Assembly (NCBI GenBank): GCA_014376885.1
Contig: JACMQR010000098.1
Span: 1-8,546, forward strand
Reading direction: 5' to 3'
Length of the DNA: 8,546 bases
Source: Polaromonas sp.
GTDB taxonomy: Bacteria; Pseudomonadota; Gammaproteobacteria; Burkholderiales; Burkholderiaceae_C
Shown here piece after piece: positions 1-6,397 of the stretch. The position numbers and the translations under genes were made by a program. The first letter of the stretch is position 1; every line of letters starts with the position of its first letter. The notes below the pieces were generated by a model. That model was not told where the DNA came from and searched no databases. It was given only the letters and a program-made list of their open reading frames with translations.

Positions 1-1620
1 GCGGCCGATGCGCTCAGCCATGTGCTGGCCGCGCTGGGCGTGCAGCGCGGCGACCGGGTCGCCATCGTGATGCCGCAGCGCTTTGAAACCGCCGTGGCCT
101 ACATGGCGGTTTTCCAGATGGGTGCGGTCGCCATGCCGCTGTCGATGCTGTTCGGGCCCGAGGCCCTGGCCTACCGGCTGCAGGACAGCGCGGCGGTGCT
201 GGCCATTTGCGATGACAGCTCGATCGGCAGCGTGAACGCCATCCGGGCCGACTGCCCGGCGCTCGGCACCGTGGTGGCCGTGGGTGCTGCGGCAGGGCAG
301 GGCGACGTCGACTACGCCGGCGCGCTGGCCGCCCGGCAGCAGGCCTACGCCGCCGTCAACACCCGGGCCGACGAGGCGGCCATCCTGATCTACACCAGCG
401 GCACCACTGGCCCGCCCAAGGGCGCGCTGCTGGCCCATCGGGCATTGCTGGGCAACCTGCCGGGCTTTGTCTGCAGCCAGAACTGGTTCGGCTTTGACGG
501 CCTGGCCAATGACGCGTCAAACGCGGTGTTCTGGAGCCCGGCCGACTGGGCCTGGACCGGCGGGCTGATGGATGCGCTGCTGCCCACGCTGTACTTCGGC
601 CGGCCGATCGTCGCCTTCAATGGCCGCTTCAGCCCTGAGCTGGCCTTTGGCCTGATGGCCGAGCATGGCGTGACGCACACCTTCTTGTTCCCGACCGCGC
701 TCAAGGCCATGATGAAGGCGTTTCCCCGGCCGCAGGCGCACTTCGCGCTGCGCCTGCAGGGCTTGATGAGCGCCGGCGAGGCGGTGGGCGATGCGGTGTT
801 CGACTACTGCCGCGAGCAGCTTGGCGTGACCGTCAATGAAATGTTCGGCCAGACCGAGATGAACTATGTCGTGGGCAACTGCAGCCTGCAGGGCGCGCCG
901 CCGCTGGTGGCCGCCGTGCCCGCCGGCGGGCCGCGCCCGGCGCCTTCCCCGGTGCTGGCCGCATTGGGCGCCGCCCGGGGTTGGCCGGCCCGGCCGGGAA
1001 GCATGGGCCGGGCCTACCCCGGCCACCGGGTCGCAGTGATCGACGAGCAGGGCAACCCCTGCGCGGTTGGCGTGCCGGGCGATGTGGCGATCAACCGGTT
1101 TGACGTTCATGGCGACCCCGACCCGATCTTTTTCCTGGGCTACTGGAACAGCGAAGCGGCCACCCGGGCGAAATTCACCGGCGACTGGTGCCGCACCGGC
1201 GACATGGCGCGGGTCGACGCCGACGGCTACCTCTGGTATGACGGCCGGGCCGACGATGTGTTCAAGGCCGCCGGCTACCGCATCGGCCCCGGCGAGATCG
1301 AGAACTGCCTGGTCAAGCATCCGGCGGTGGCCAATGCCGCCGTGGTGCCCAAGCCCGACCGGGAGCGCGGCTCGGTGGTCAAGGCCTATGTCGTTCTCGC
1401 TCCTGATTCAATAGCTGCCCGCGACCGCGTGGCAAGCGCGAAGGACCAGTTTGACCAAGATCTGATGGCCGAACTGCAAGCCCATGTCCGGCAGCTCCTT
1501 GCGCCGTATGAATATCCCAAGGAAATCGAATTCATCGCGGCCCTGCCGATGACCACGACCGGCAAGGTGCAGCGCCGCGTGCTGCGCCTGCAGGAGGAAG
1601 AGCGCTTCAGGAACGCCTGA
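1..1620 (+). CDS. AMP-forming acyl-CoA synthetase (medium-chain/acetyl-CoA-synthetase-like), 5' truncated by window
   Basis: This cytoplasmic enzyme activates a carboxylic acid to an acyl-adenylate and then to acyl-CoA, using ATP and CoA. The frame is open from base 1 and the true start lies upstream; by comparison with the family about 60-80 N-terminal residues are missing (inferred). ANL-superfamily motifs appear in order: the P-loop YTSGTTGPPKG (bases 391-423), SPADWAWTGG, FGQTE in place of the usual YGxTE (about 844-858), the hinge region YDGRADDVFKAAGYRIGPGE (about 1237-1296), and the C-terminal TTTGK whose lysine (1564-1566) is the expected adenylation lysine. The substrate cannot be read from sequence; the overall style resembles medium-chain acyl-CoA synthetases. 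Two segments look inserted: about 34 residues at 880-981, rich in Ala, Pro and Gly, and about 20 residues at 1402-1461 that coincide with a repeat-like DNA element. The frame stays open through both, so the gene may still be functional. Family assignment is firm; the specific acid is unknown. Confidence 0.93.
   Translation, partial: AADALSHVLAALGVQRGDRVAIVMPQRFETAVAYMAVFQMGAVAMPLSMLFGPEALAYRLQDSAAVLAICDDSSIGSVNAIRADCPALGTVVAVGAAAGQGDVDYAGALAARQQAYAAVNTRADEAAILIYTSGTTGPPKGALLAHRALLGNLPGFVCSQNWFGFDGLANDASNAVFWSPADWAWTGGLMDALLPTLYFGRPIVAFNGRFSPELAFGLMAEHGVTHTFLFPTALKAMMKAFPRPQAHFALRLQGLMSAGEAVGDAVFDYCREQLGVTVNEMFGQTEMNYVVGNCSLQGAPPLVAAVPAGGPRPAPSPVLAALGAARGWPARPGSMGRAYPGHRVAVIDEQGNPCAVGVPGDVAINRFDVHGDPDPIFFLGYWNSEAATRAKFTGDWCRTGDMARVDADGYLWYDGRADDVFKAAGYRIGPGEIENCLVKHPAVANAAVVPKPDRERGSVVKAYVVLAPDSIAARDRVASAKDQFDQDLMAELQAHVRQLLAPYEYPKEIEFIAALPMTTTGKVQRRVLRLQEEERFRNA
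1399..1456 (+). repeat. Putative intragenic copy of a Comamonadaceae dispersed palindromic repeat
   Basis: Inside the synthetase gene the sequence GCTCCTGATTCAATAGCTGC is followed by an imperfect hairpin (TGCC-CGC at 1416-1422 pairing with GCG-T-GGCA at 1427-1434) and then by AAGCGCGAAGG and CCAGTTTGACC. From memory this order, CTCCT, an AT-rich run with ATAGCTGC, a hairpin, AAGCGC, GG, CCA and TTTGA, matches a short repeat scattered through Polaromonas, Acidovorax and Rhodoferax genomes. The encoded peptide (PDSIAARDRVASAKDQFDQD, 1402-1461) lies where homologs have a short linker, between the conserved KAYVVLAP and ELQAHVR segments. The copy is somewhat degenerate. The family match is recalled, not searched. 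Confidence 0.6.
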
Positions 1621-1660
1621 CGGCCAGACTGCCGGGCCAGACCGGCAGGCGCGACCGACC

Positions 1661-1688
1661 AAAAAAAGCACCCGCGGGTGCTTTTTTT
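1661..1688. terminator. Bidirectional intrinsic terminator between convergent genes
   Basis: Seven A residues (1661-1667) precede a perfect 14-base palindrome GCACCCGCGGGTGC (1668-1681), followed by seven T residues (1682-1688). The whole 28-base unit is its own reverse complement, so it forms a GC hairpin followed by a U-tract on either strand. It lies 40 bases after the synthetase stop and 19 bases beyond the stop of the convergent OmpA-like gene. It should therefore end both transcripts. Confidence 0.93.
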
Positions 1689-1707
1689 GCGGCTGCAGCT
1701 TGAAAGG

Positions 1708-2373
1708 TTACTGGCGCTGCGCTGGCTCGGCCACATAGATCTCGACGCGCCGGTTCTGGGCCCGGCCCTGGGCGCTGCTGTTGTCGGCAATTGACTCGCG
1801 CGAGCCGCGGCCCTCGGTCGCCACGCGCTGCGCGGCCACGCCGCGGCCGACCAGGTAGTCGCGCGCCGCGTTGGCGCGGTCCACCGACAGCGGGTTGTTG
1901 ACGCCATCCGAGCCGGTGGTGTCGGTGTGGCCGATGATGGTCACCGAGGTGATCGGGTTCTGGTTCAGCGTGCTGGCAAAGTTGGTCAGTACAGGCGCAA
2001 AGTTCGATTTGATGGCCGAGCGGCCGACGTCGAACGACACATCGCTCGGGATGTCGAGCTTCAACCGGTTGTCCTGCGTTTGGCTGACGGCCACGCCGGT
2101 GCCGGCCGTGGCCCGCTCCATGGCGGCTTTCTGGTCCTGCATTTTTTTGGACCAGATGTAGCCGCCGCCCGCGCCCACCGCGCCGCCCAGCACCGCACCC
2201 TGCGCTGCGCCCCGCGAACCGCCGGTCGCCGCACCCAGCACCGCGCCAGCCAGTGCGCCAAGGCCCGCGCCCTGGGCGGTGCCTTGCTGGGTTTCGCTCA
2301 TGTTGGCGCAGCCCGACAGCCCGGCCACCGCCAGTGCGGCAGAAACAAGGGTGATGGTGAAAATTTTTCTCAT
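1708..2373 (-). CDS. OmpA-family (YiaD-like) outer-membrane lipoprotein with glycine-zipper segment
   Basis: This 221-residue envelope lipoprotein should link the outer membrane to peptidoglycan. Residues 1-21 form a lipoprotein signal peptide (MRK, hydrophobic core, lipobox LSGC) with C22 as the acylated cysteine. Residues 34-72 are a glycine-zipper-like run rich in GxxxG spacing. Residues about 105-215 form an OmpA C-terminal domain with GHTDTTG, NNPLSVDRANAARDYL and the terminal GRAQNRRVEI. D151 and R166 keep the spacing of the Asp/Arg pair that binds diaminopimelate in OmpA-like domains. The order (signal, glycine zipper, OmpA domain) and the length match E. coli YiaD (about 219 residues). 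The start at 2373 is preferred over the in-frame ATG at 2448 because it has a strong ribosome site six bases upstream and places the signal peptide at the N-terminus. The gene appears monocistronic and ends at the shared terminator. Its exact cell role is not known. Confidence 0.93.
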   Translation of the reverse strand: MRKIFTITLVSAALAVAGLSGCANMSETQQGTAQGAGLGALAGAVLGAATGGSRGAAQGAVLGGAVGAGGGYIWSKKMQDQKAAMERATAGTGVAVSQTQDNRLKLDIPSDVSFDVGRSAIKSNFAPVLTNFASTLNQNPITSVTIIGHTDTTGSDGVNNPLSVDRANAARDYLVGRGVAAQRVATEGRGSRESIADNSSAQGRAQNRRVEIYVAEPAQRQ

Positions 2374-2379
2374 GGGGAG

Positions 2380-2385
2380 CTCCTC
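2380..2385 (-). promoter_or_regulatory. Ribosome binding site deciding the OmpA-like start
   Basis: Read on the minus strand, GAGGAG lies six bases before the ATG at 2373. No comparable site precedes the upstream in-frame ATG at 2448. It sets the start at the lipoprotein signal peptide. Confidence 0.85.
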
Positions 2386-2558
2386 AATTTGTTGGTCACA
2401 TCGATTAAACGCAGCAAAGCGTCGATCAGCCAATACTAAAAGTTTCAAACGTGTTTATATGTAAGACAAGCGCCTGGGTTCGGGTACGGCTCAGGCGGTT
2501 TTCCCAGCCTTTAAACTACCCGTTTTCGCTGCTGTCAGCCCCCTCCTGGCCGGCGATG

Positions 2559-2603
2559 CCAACCCCACCAACCCGCCTACCCCGCCCGCCTACCTACCCA
2601 ACC
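2559..2603 (+). promoter_or_regulatory. C-rich, G-poor leader segment just upstream of tas
   Basis: Of these 45 bases 29 are C, 10 are A, 3 are T and only 3 are G. The stretch is built from loosely repeated CCAACCC, CCTACC and CCGCC units. It ends 11 bases before the tas ATG. No purine-rich ribosome site is visible between it and the start. Such C-over-G bias in an RNA is what Rho loading sites show in general, so a Rho-dependent or translation-coupled role is possible but unproven. It could also be simple low-complexity sequence. Confidence 0.35.
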
Positions 2604-2614
2604 TGTCAATTCCC

Positions 2615-3676
2615 ATGAAAAAAGTTCAACTCGGCACCAGCGACCTGCATGTCACGCCGGTCTGCCTGGGCACCATGACCTTCGGCGAGCAGGTCGGTGA
2701 AGCCGCCTCCCAGGCCATCTTGGAGCGGTCGCTGGAGCTAGGCATCAACTTTCTCGATACGGCTGAAATGTATGCCGTGCCAGCCCGGCAAGACACCTAT
2801 GGCGCGACCGAGACCATCATTGGCAACTGGCTGGCTCGGCATCCGGGCGTGCGCCAGCAGCTGGTGCTTGCCACCAAGGTGGCCGGTCCGCCGCGTGCCA
2901 TGCCCTGGATTCGCGAGGGCAAGGGCATGACGGCGTCCGACATCATCGCCGCCTGTGAAGGCAGCCTGAAACGCCTGCAGACCGATGTCATCGACCTCTA
3001 CCAGATTCACTGGCCGGAGCGCCATGTGCCGGCGTTTGGCGTGCTGCACTACGACCCGGCCCAGGAGCGAACGCTGACGACGCTCCACGAGCAGCTCCAA
3101 GCCCTGGGCCAGCTGGTTCGCCAGGGCAAGGTGCGCCACATCGGCTTGTCGAACGAATCGCCCTACGGCGTGCACGAGTTCGTCCGGCTGGCCGAGCAGC
3201 ACGGGCTGCCGCGCGTGGCCACGGTGCAAAACCCGTACTGCCTGATCAACCGGACGGTTGAAAACGGCCTGGACGAGACCATGCACCGGCTGGGCGTGTC
3301 GCTTCTGGCCTATTCGCCGCTGGGCTTTGGCCTGCTCACCGGCAAGTACGACCTGTCGGGCATCGAGGGCGCCGCAGCGCCGCAGGACGGCCGGATTGCG
3401 CGCTACGAATCGGTGCGCAAGCAGCGCTGGGGCCGGCCTGAGGCGCTGACGGCGGCGCGGCGCTACAACCAGCTGGCCCGCGATCACGGCTTGACGCCGA
3501 CGCAGATGGCGCTGGCCTTTTGCTACACCAAGTGGCAGGTCGCCAGCACCATCATCGGCGTGACCTCGCTGGCGCAGCTTGACGAGGACCTGGCCGCCTT
3601 CGGCACCGTGCTGCCGGCAGACCTGCTGGCCGAGATCAACACAATCCGCTGGGACATCCGCGACCCGGCGCTCTAA
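2615..3676 (+). CDS. tas: Aldo/keto reductase, Tas family
   Basis: This 353-residue cytoplasmic NADP(H)-dependent oxidoreductase has an AKR (beta/alpha)8 fold. The catalytic tetrad is visible as D48 (FLDTAEMY), Y53, K88 (ATKVAG) and H132 (IHWP). Typical segments follow: GKVRHIGLSNESPYG near 175-190, VQNPYCLINR near 205-215 and LLAYSPLGFGLLTGKY near 230-247. The LGTMTFGEQ opening, the AEMYAVPARQDTYGATE insertion and the overall length closely resemble E. coli Tas (346 residues), which was identified by complementation of a tyrosine auxotroph and whose natural substrate is unclear. The ATG at 2615 fits the family's N-terminus (MKKVQLGTSDL), although no Shine-Dalgarno sequence is evident before it. 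It is the first of three closely spaced co-directional genes, with ybaK 32 bases downstream. The family call is firm; the physiological substrate is not deducible. Confidence 0.93.
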   Translation: MKKVQLGTSDLHVTPVCLGTMTFGEQVGEAASQAILERSLELGINFLDTAEMYAVPARQDTYGATETIIGNWLARHPGVRQQLVLATKVAGPPRAMPWIREGKGMTASDIIAACEGSLKRLQTDVIDLYQIHWPERHVPAFGVLHYDPAQERTLTTLHEQLQALGQLVRQGKVRHIGLSNESPYGVHEFVRLAEQHGLPRVATVQNPYCLINRTVENGLDETMHRLGVSLLAYSPLGFGLLTGKYDLSGIEGAAAPQDGRIARYESVRKQRWGRPEALTAARRYNQLARDHGLTPTQMALAFCYTKWQVASTIIGVTSLAQLDEDLAAFGTVLPADLLAEINTIRWDIRDPAL

Positions 3677-3708
3677 GTCCGGCGTGTCTGCTCGAGAACC
3701 TATCCGCC

Positions 3709-4233
3709 ATGGCCAAAAAGGAACATGTCAGCGAAACGCCGGCCACGGCGCTTCTCAGGTCGCACCAGGTGGCCTTCACCGAGCATTCCTACGACTACCT
3801 GGCGCACGGCGGCGCGCTGCACAGCGCCCGGGCGCTTGGCCTGGATCCGTTCACCGTCGTCAAGACGCTGGTGATGCAGGACCAGGACGCCCGGCCCTTG
3901 CTGGTGCTCATGCATGGCAACCGCACGGTGTCCACCAAGAATCTGGCGCGCCAAATCGGCGCCAAGTCGGTCGAGCCCTGCAGGCCCGACGTCGCCCAGC
4001 GGCACAGCGGCTATCTGGTGGGCGGAACATCCCCTTTCGGCACGCGCAAAGCCATGCCGGTCTACATCGAGGAGAGCATTTTGTCGCTGCCTAGAATTGC
4101 CATCAATGGCGGGCGCCGCGGCTTCCTGGTCGGCCTGGAGCCACTGGTGTGCGTGCGCCTGCTGGCCGCCAAGCCGGTGCACTGCGCGCTCGCCAGCCTC
4201 GATGCGCCGCCTGGCGCACTGCAAGACTCGTAA
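3709..4233 (+). CDS. ybaK: YbaK/EbsC-family aminoacyl-tRNA deacylase (Cys-tRNA(Pro) type)
   Basis: This 174-residue cytoplasmic protein belongs to the YbaK/ProX trans-editing family, which hydrolyses mischarged tRNAs; YbaK itself removes Cys from tRNA(Pro). Visible signatures are the N-terminal TPATALLRSHQVAFTEHSYDY, the VVKTLVM strand with conserved K52, and the GYLVGGTSPFGTRK loop (residues 101-114), characteristic of the bacterial YbaK subgroup. RIAINGGRRGFLVGLEP follows near the C-terminus. It is slightly longer than E. coli YbaK (about 159 residues) because of a divergent tail. The ATG at 3709 follows tas by 32 bases and plsY begins 17 bases after its stop, so all three are probably transcribed together. 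Only a weak purine stretch (GAGAA) precedes the start. Subfamily specificity for Cys-tRNA(Pro) is inferred from the GGTSP loop and overall similarity; other ProX-type specificities are not excluded. Confidence 0.92.
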   Translation: MAKKEHVSETPATALLRSHQVAFTEHSYDYLAHGGALHSARALGLDPFTVVKTLVMQDQDARPLLVLMHGNRTVSTKNLARQIGAKSVEPCRPDVAQRHSGYLVGGTSPFGTRKAMPVYIEESILSLPRIAINGGRRGFLVGLEPLVCVRLLAAKPVHCALASLDAPPGALQDS

Positions 4234-4236
4234 AAA

Positions 4237-4242
4237 AGGGAG
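4237..4242 (+). promoter_or_regulatory. Ribosome binding site for plsY supporting a TTG start
   Basis: AGGGAG lies eight bases before the TTG at 4251 and just after the ybaK stop codon. It is the best ribosome site in the area. It selects a TTG start that puts the first PlsY membrane helix at the protein's N-terminus. Confidence 0.8.
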
Positions 4243-4250
4243 AAAAGACT

Positions 4251-4895
4251 TTGCACTACCTGTTTCCAAGCCTGGCGGCGTTGCTGGCGTACCTGGTCGG
4301 CTCGCTGTCCTTTGCCGTGATCGTCAGCCGCGTGATGGGTCTGAATGATCCGCGCAGCTATGGCAGCAAAAACCCGGGTGCCACTAATGTGCTGCGCTCG
4401 GGCAGCAAACTGGCCGCCGTAGCGACCTTGCTGCTGGACGGCCTGAAGGGCTGGTTGCCGGTGATGCTGGTGAAGTGGTTTGGACCGGATTACGGCCTGG
4501 GCGACGGCACGGTTGCAGCCGTGTCGCTGGCGGCCTTTGTCGGCCACCTGTTTCCGGTGTTTTTCAAGTTCAAGGGTGGCAAAGGGGTGGCGACTGCGGC
4601 CGGCGCCCTGCTCGGCATTGAATGGTTGCTGGGACTCGCTACCCTGCTGACCTGGGCGATCGTTGTTTTTTTCTCGCGCTATGTGTCGCTGGCCTCAATG
4701 GCCAGTGCGGTTTTTGCACCATTTTTTTACCTCCTGGGCGACCGCGAGACCTGGTACGCTGACCAGCGTATCGTGCTGGCCATCGTCGTGATAAGCGCAT
4801 TGCTGGTGTTCCGTCACCGGCAAAACATCACCAAACTGCTCACCGGCAGCGAGTCCAGGCTAGGGTCGGGCAAAAAAGACAAGCCGGCCGGCTGA
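4251..4895 (+). CDS. plsY: Acyl-phosphate:glycerol-3-phosphate acyltransferase PlsY
   Basis: This integral inner-membrane enzyme transfers an acyl group from acyl-phosphate to glycerol-3-phosphate, making lysophosphatidic acid, the first step of phospholipid synthesis. The predicted protein has 214 residues and about five membrane helices. The family motifs are present: SYGSKNPGATNVLRSG (36-51), GHLFPVFFKFKGGKGVATAAG (98-118) and SRYVSLASM (142-150), followed by FRHRQNITKLLTGSE near the C-terminus. The start is called at TTG 4251 because AGGGAG lies eight bases upstream and the peptide from there (MHYLFPSLAALLAYLVGSLS) fits the usual PlsY N-terminus. A longer in-frame extension to GTG 4149 would overlap ybaK and add an Arg/Ala-rich tail with no family counterpart. 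The last codons lie within a hairpin that may terminate the convergent transporter gene. Assignment is very secure; only the start is open to small doubt. Confidence 0.96.
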   Translation: MHYLFPSLAALLAYLVGSLSFAVIVSRVMGLNDPRSYGSKNPGATNVLRSGSKLAAVATLLLDGLKGWLPVMLVKWFGPDYGLGDGTVAAVSLAAFVGHLFPVFFKFKGGKGVATAAGALLGIEWLLGLATLLTWAIVVFFSRYVSLASMASAVFAPFFYLLGDRETWYADQRIVLAIVVISALLVFRHRQNITKLLTGSESRLGSGKKDKPAG

Positions 4896-4923
4896 AGGCC
4901 CTGGCTTTCAATCGGCTGGCCGG
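4872..4923 (-). terminator. Possible intrinsic terminator for the MFS transporter gene
   Basis: CCGGCCGGCTG (4884-4894) pairs over 11 positions, two of them G-U, with CGGCTGGCCGG (4913-4923). Read on the minus strand, the hairpin is followed by CTTGTC and a run of six T (4877-4872), as expected for termination of the leftward transporter transcript. On the plus strand no T-run follows, so it is less suited to ending plsY. The hairpin includes the last codons and most of the stop codon of plsY. The loop is long (18 bases) and the U-tract is offset, so confidence is moderate. Confidence 0.5.
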
Positions 4924-4996
4924 GGTTGCCGCAGCGCCGCTACCCGGTGCGTGCGGGGTTCGCAGCGGTGGCGGATGCGGCAGCTGCGCGAAAAAG

Positions 4997-6397
4997 CTAG
5001 CCTTGCCGGGCTGCGGCGCCGGGGGCGCGAGCAGGAACAGCAGCGGGCGCCGGCCGCAGCCGGTTGACCCGCAGCGCCAGCAAGGTGCACACCGCGCCGG
5101 ACAGCAGGTAAACGGTCACCGCCACCAGGCCAAAGCGCGCGGACAAGCCCAGCGCCACCAGCGGTGCAAAAGCGGCCCCAATCAGCCAGGCCAGGTCGGC
5201 TGTCAGGGCCGCGCCGGTGTAGCGCAGGCGGGGCAGGAAATTGGCGGTCAAGGCGCCCGCTGCCTGGCCATACGACAGGCCCAGCAGCACGAAACCGACC
5301 AGGATGAATGCGTCTTGCCCCAGCGTGCCGCCGCCCAGCAGCAGGGGGGCGAACAGGCCAAACACGCCGATCAGCACCGCCAGCAGCCCCAGCGTGCGTC
5401 GCCGCCCGATGCGGTCTGCCAGCAGGCCGGACAGGGGCATGGCGGCGGCCGCCAGCAAAGCGCCGACGCATTGCACGACCAGGAACTCGCCAATGACCTG
5501 CTTCGAATAGAGCATTACCCAGGACAAGGGAAATACCGTGACGATGTGAAACAGGGCAAAACTGGCCAGCGCTGCAAAGGCGCCCAGCACCACGTTGTTG
5601 CCCTGCGTGCTGAGCAGTTCGGGAATGCTGCAGGGCCGCAGTTCGTTGGCGTCGAGTTCGCGCTCATACTCTGGCGTGACAACCAGGCGCAGGCGCGCAA
5701 ACAAGGCTACGACGTTGATGGCAAAAGCGGCAAAGAACGGGAAGCGCCAGCCCCAGTCGAGGAACTCCTGGCTGGTCAGGCTGCTCCAGAGGTAGGCAAA
5801 CAGGCTGCAGGCGATCAAAAACCCCAAAGGCGCGCCAAGCTGGCCCAGCATGGCGTACCAGCCCCGGCGATTTTCGGGAGCGCTCAACGCCAGCAGCGAA
5901 GGCAGTCCGTCCCAGGCGCCGCCAAGGGCCAGTCCCTGGCCGATGCGGCACAGCGCGAGCAAGGCGATCGCGCCGACACCGAGCCCCTGGTAGCTGGGCA
6001 GCAACGCCATGCTGGCGGTCGAGGTGCCCAGCAGCAGCAAGGCCAGGCCGAGTTTGGCGCTGCGGCCATAGCGGCGCTGCAGCCACATGCCGGCAAGGGT
6101 GCCCAGCGGGCGCATGACAAAAGCCAGGGAAAACACCATGAAGGCATAGACCGTGCCCTGCAGGCGATCAACGAACGGAAAGAAAACCCCGGGAAAAACC
6201 AGCACGCAGGCAATACCGAAAACAAAAAAATCGAAATACTCGGACGCTCGTCCTATGACGACGCCGACGGCGATGTCACCGGGCGCGACGCCGCCGGTTT
6301 CATGCGGGACGCCGTGCTGGCCAGAATCTCGAGGAATTGTGTGGGCGGCGGAGGCGCTGGGATGCAGCGCAAGGGAGGCGGCGGAGGGATTTTGCAT
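4997..6397 (-). CDS. MFS transporter, metabolite:H+ symporter (MHS) type
   Basis: This 466-residue inner-membrane protein with about 12 helices resembles the MHS family, whose members take up organic acids such as citrate, alpha-ketoglutarate, shikimate or proline/betaine with protons. Family features seen: GRASEYFDFFVFG in helix 1 (49-61, usual form EWYDFF), FVMRPLGTLAG (93-103), RIGQGLALGGAWDG (151-164, usual GGEWGG), RRGWYAMLGQLGAPLGF (177-193), DWGWRFPFF (214-222) and SGLLADRIGRRRTLG (323-337). The first cytoplasmic loop reads GMWLQRRYGRSAKLG, so the usual acidic residue of MFS motif A is Gln, while the second-half copy is intact. The C-terminus is an Ala/Pro/Arg-rich tail. The ATG at 6397 gives a roughly 40-residue cytoplasmic N-terminus and has no clear ribosome site, so a later start is possible. 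It is transcribed away from cyoA across a shared intergenic region. The substrate cannot be assigned. Confidence 0.88.
   Translation of the reverse strand: MQNPSAASLALHPSASAAHTIPRDSGQHGVPHETGGVAPGDIAVGVVIGRASEYFDFFVFGIACVLVFPGVFFPFVDRLQGTVYAFMVFSLAFVMRPLGTLAGMWLQRRYGRSAKLGLALLLLGTSTASMALLPSYQGLGVGAIALLALCRIGQGLALGGAWDGLPSLLALSAPENRRGWYAMLGQLGAPLGFLIACSLFAYLWSSLTSQEFLDWGWRFPFFAAFAINVVALFARLRLVVTPEYERELDANELRPCSIPELLSTQGNNVVLGAFAALASFALFHIVTVFPLSWVMLYSKQVIGEFLVVQCVGALLAAAAMPLSGLLADRIGRRRTLGLLAVLIGVFGLFAPLLLGGGTLGQDAFILVGFVLLGLSYGQAAGALTANFLPRLRYTGAALTADLAWLIGAAFAPLVALGLSARFGLVAVTVYLLSGAVCTLLALRVNRLRPAPAAVPARAPGAAARQG

Larger units (their letters stand above)
2374..2614. other. Divergent intergenic region between the OmpA-like gene and tas
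   Basis: These 241 bases contain no gene I can support. The part near the OmpA-like gene (about 2390-2465) is AT-richer than its surroundings and probably holds that gene's promoter, but I could not pick a convincing -35/-10 pair. CGCCTGGG (2471-2478) can pair, with one G-U, with CTCAGGCG (2490-2497); GTTTT follows. This is a possible weak hairpin of unknown role. The tas-proximal part (2559-2603) is a C-rich, G-poor leader listed separately. No promoter for tas could be assigned with confidence. Confidence 0.6.

Noticed and set aside
517..1320. Minus-strand open frame of 267 codons opposite the acyl-CoA synthetase
   Set aside because: Shadow frame of a conserved enzyme with an Arg/Ala/His-rich composition and no motif.
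2374..2448. N-terminal extension of the OmpA-like protein to the ATG at 2448
   Set aside because: It would bury the lipoprotein signal peptide inside the protein and ignores the strong ribosome site before 2373.
2738..3487. Minus-strand open frame of 249 codons opposite tas
   Set aside because: Antisense to a gene with an intact AKR catalytic tetrad; no motif of its own.
2615..4895. tas-ybaK-plsY as a novel functional system
   Set aside because: The three genes are closely spaced but belong to unrelated, well-known housekeeping families. Co-transcription is likely, a shared pathway is not.
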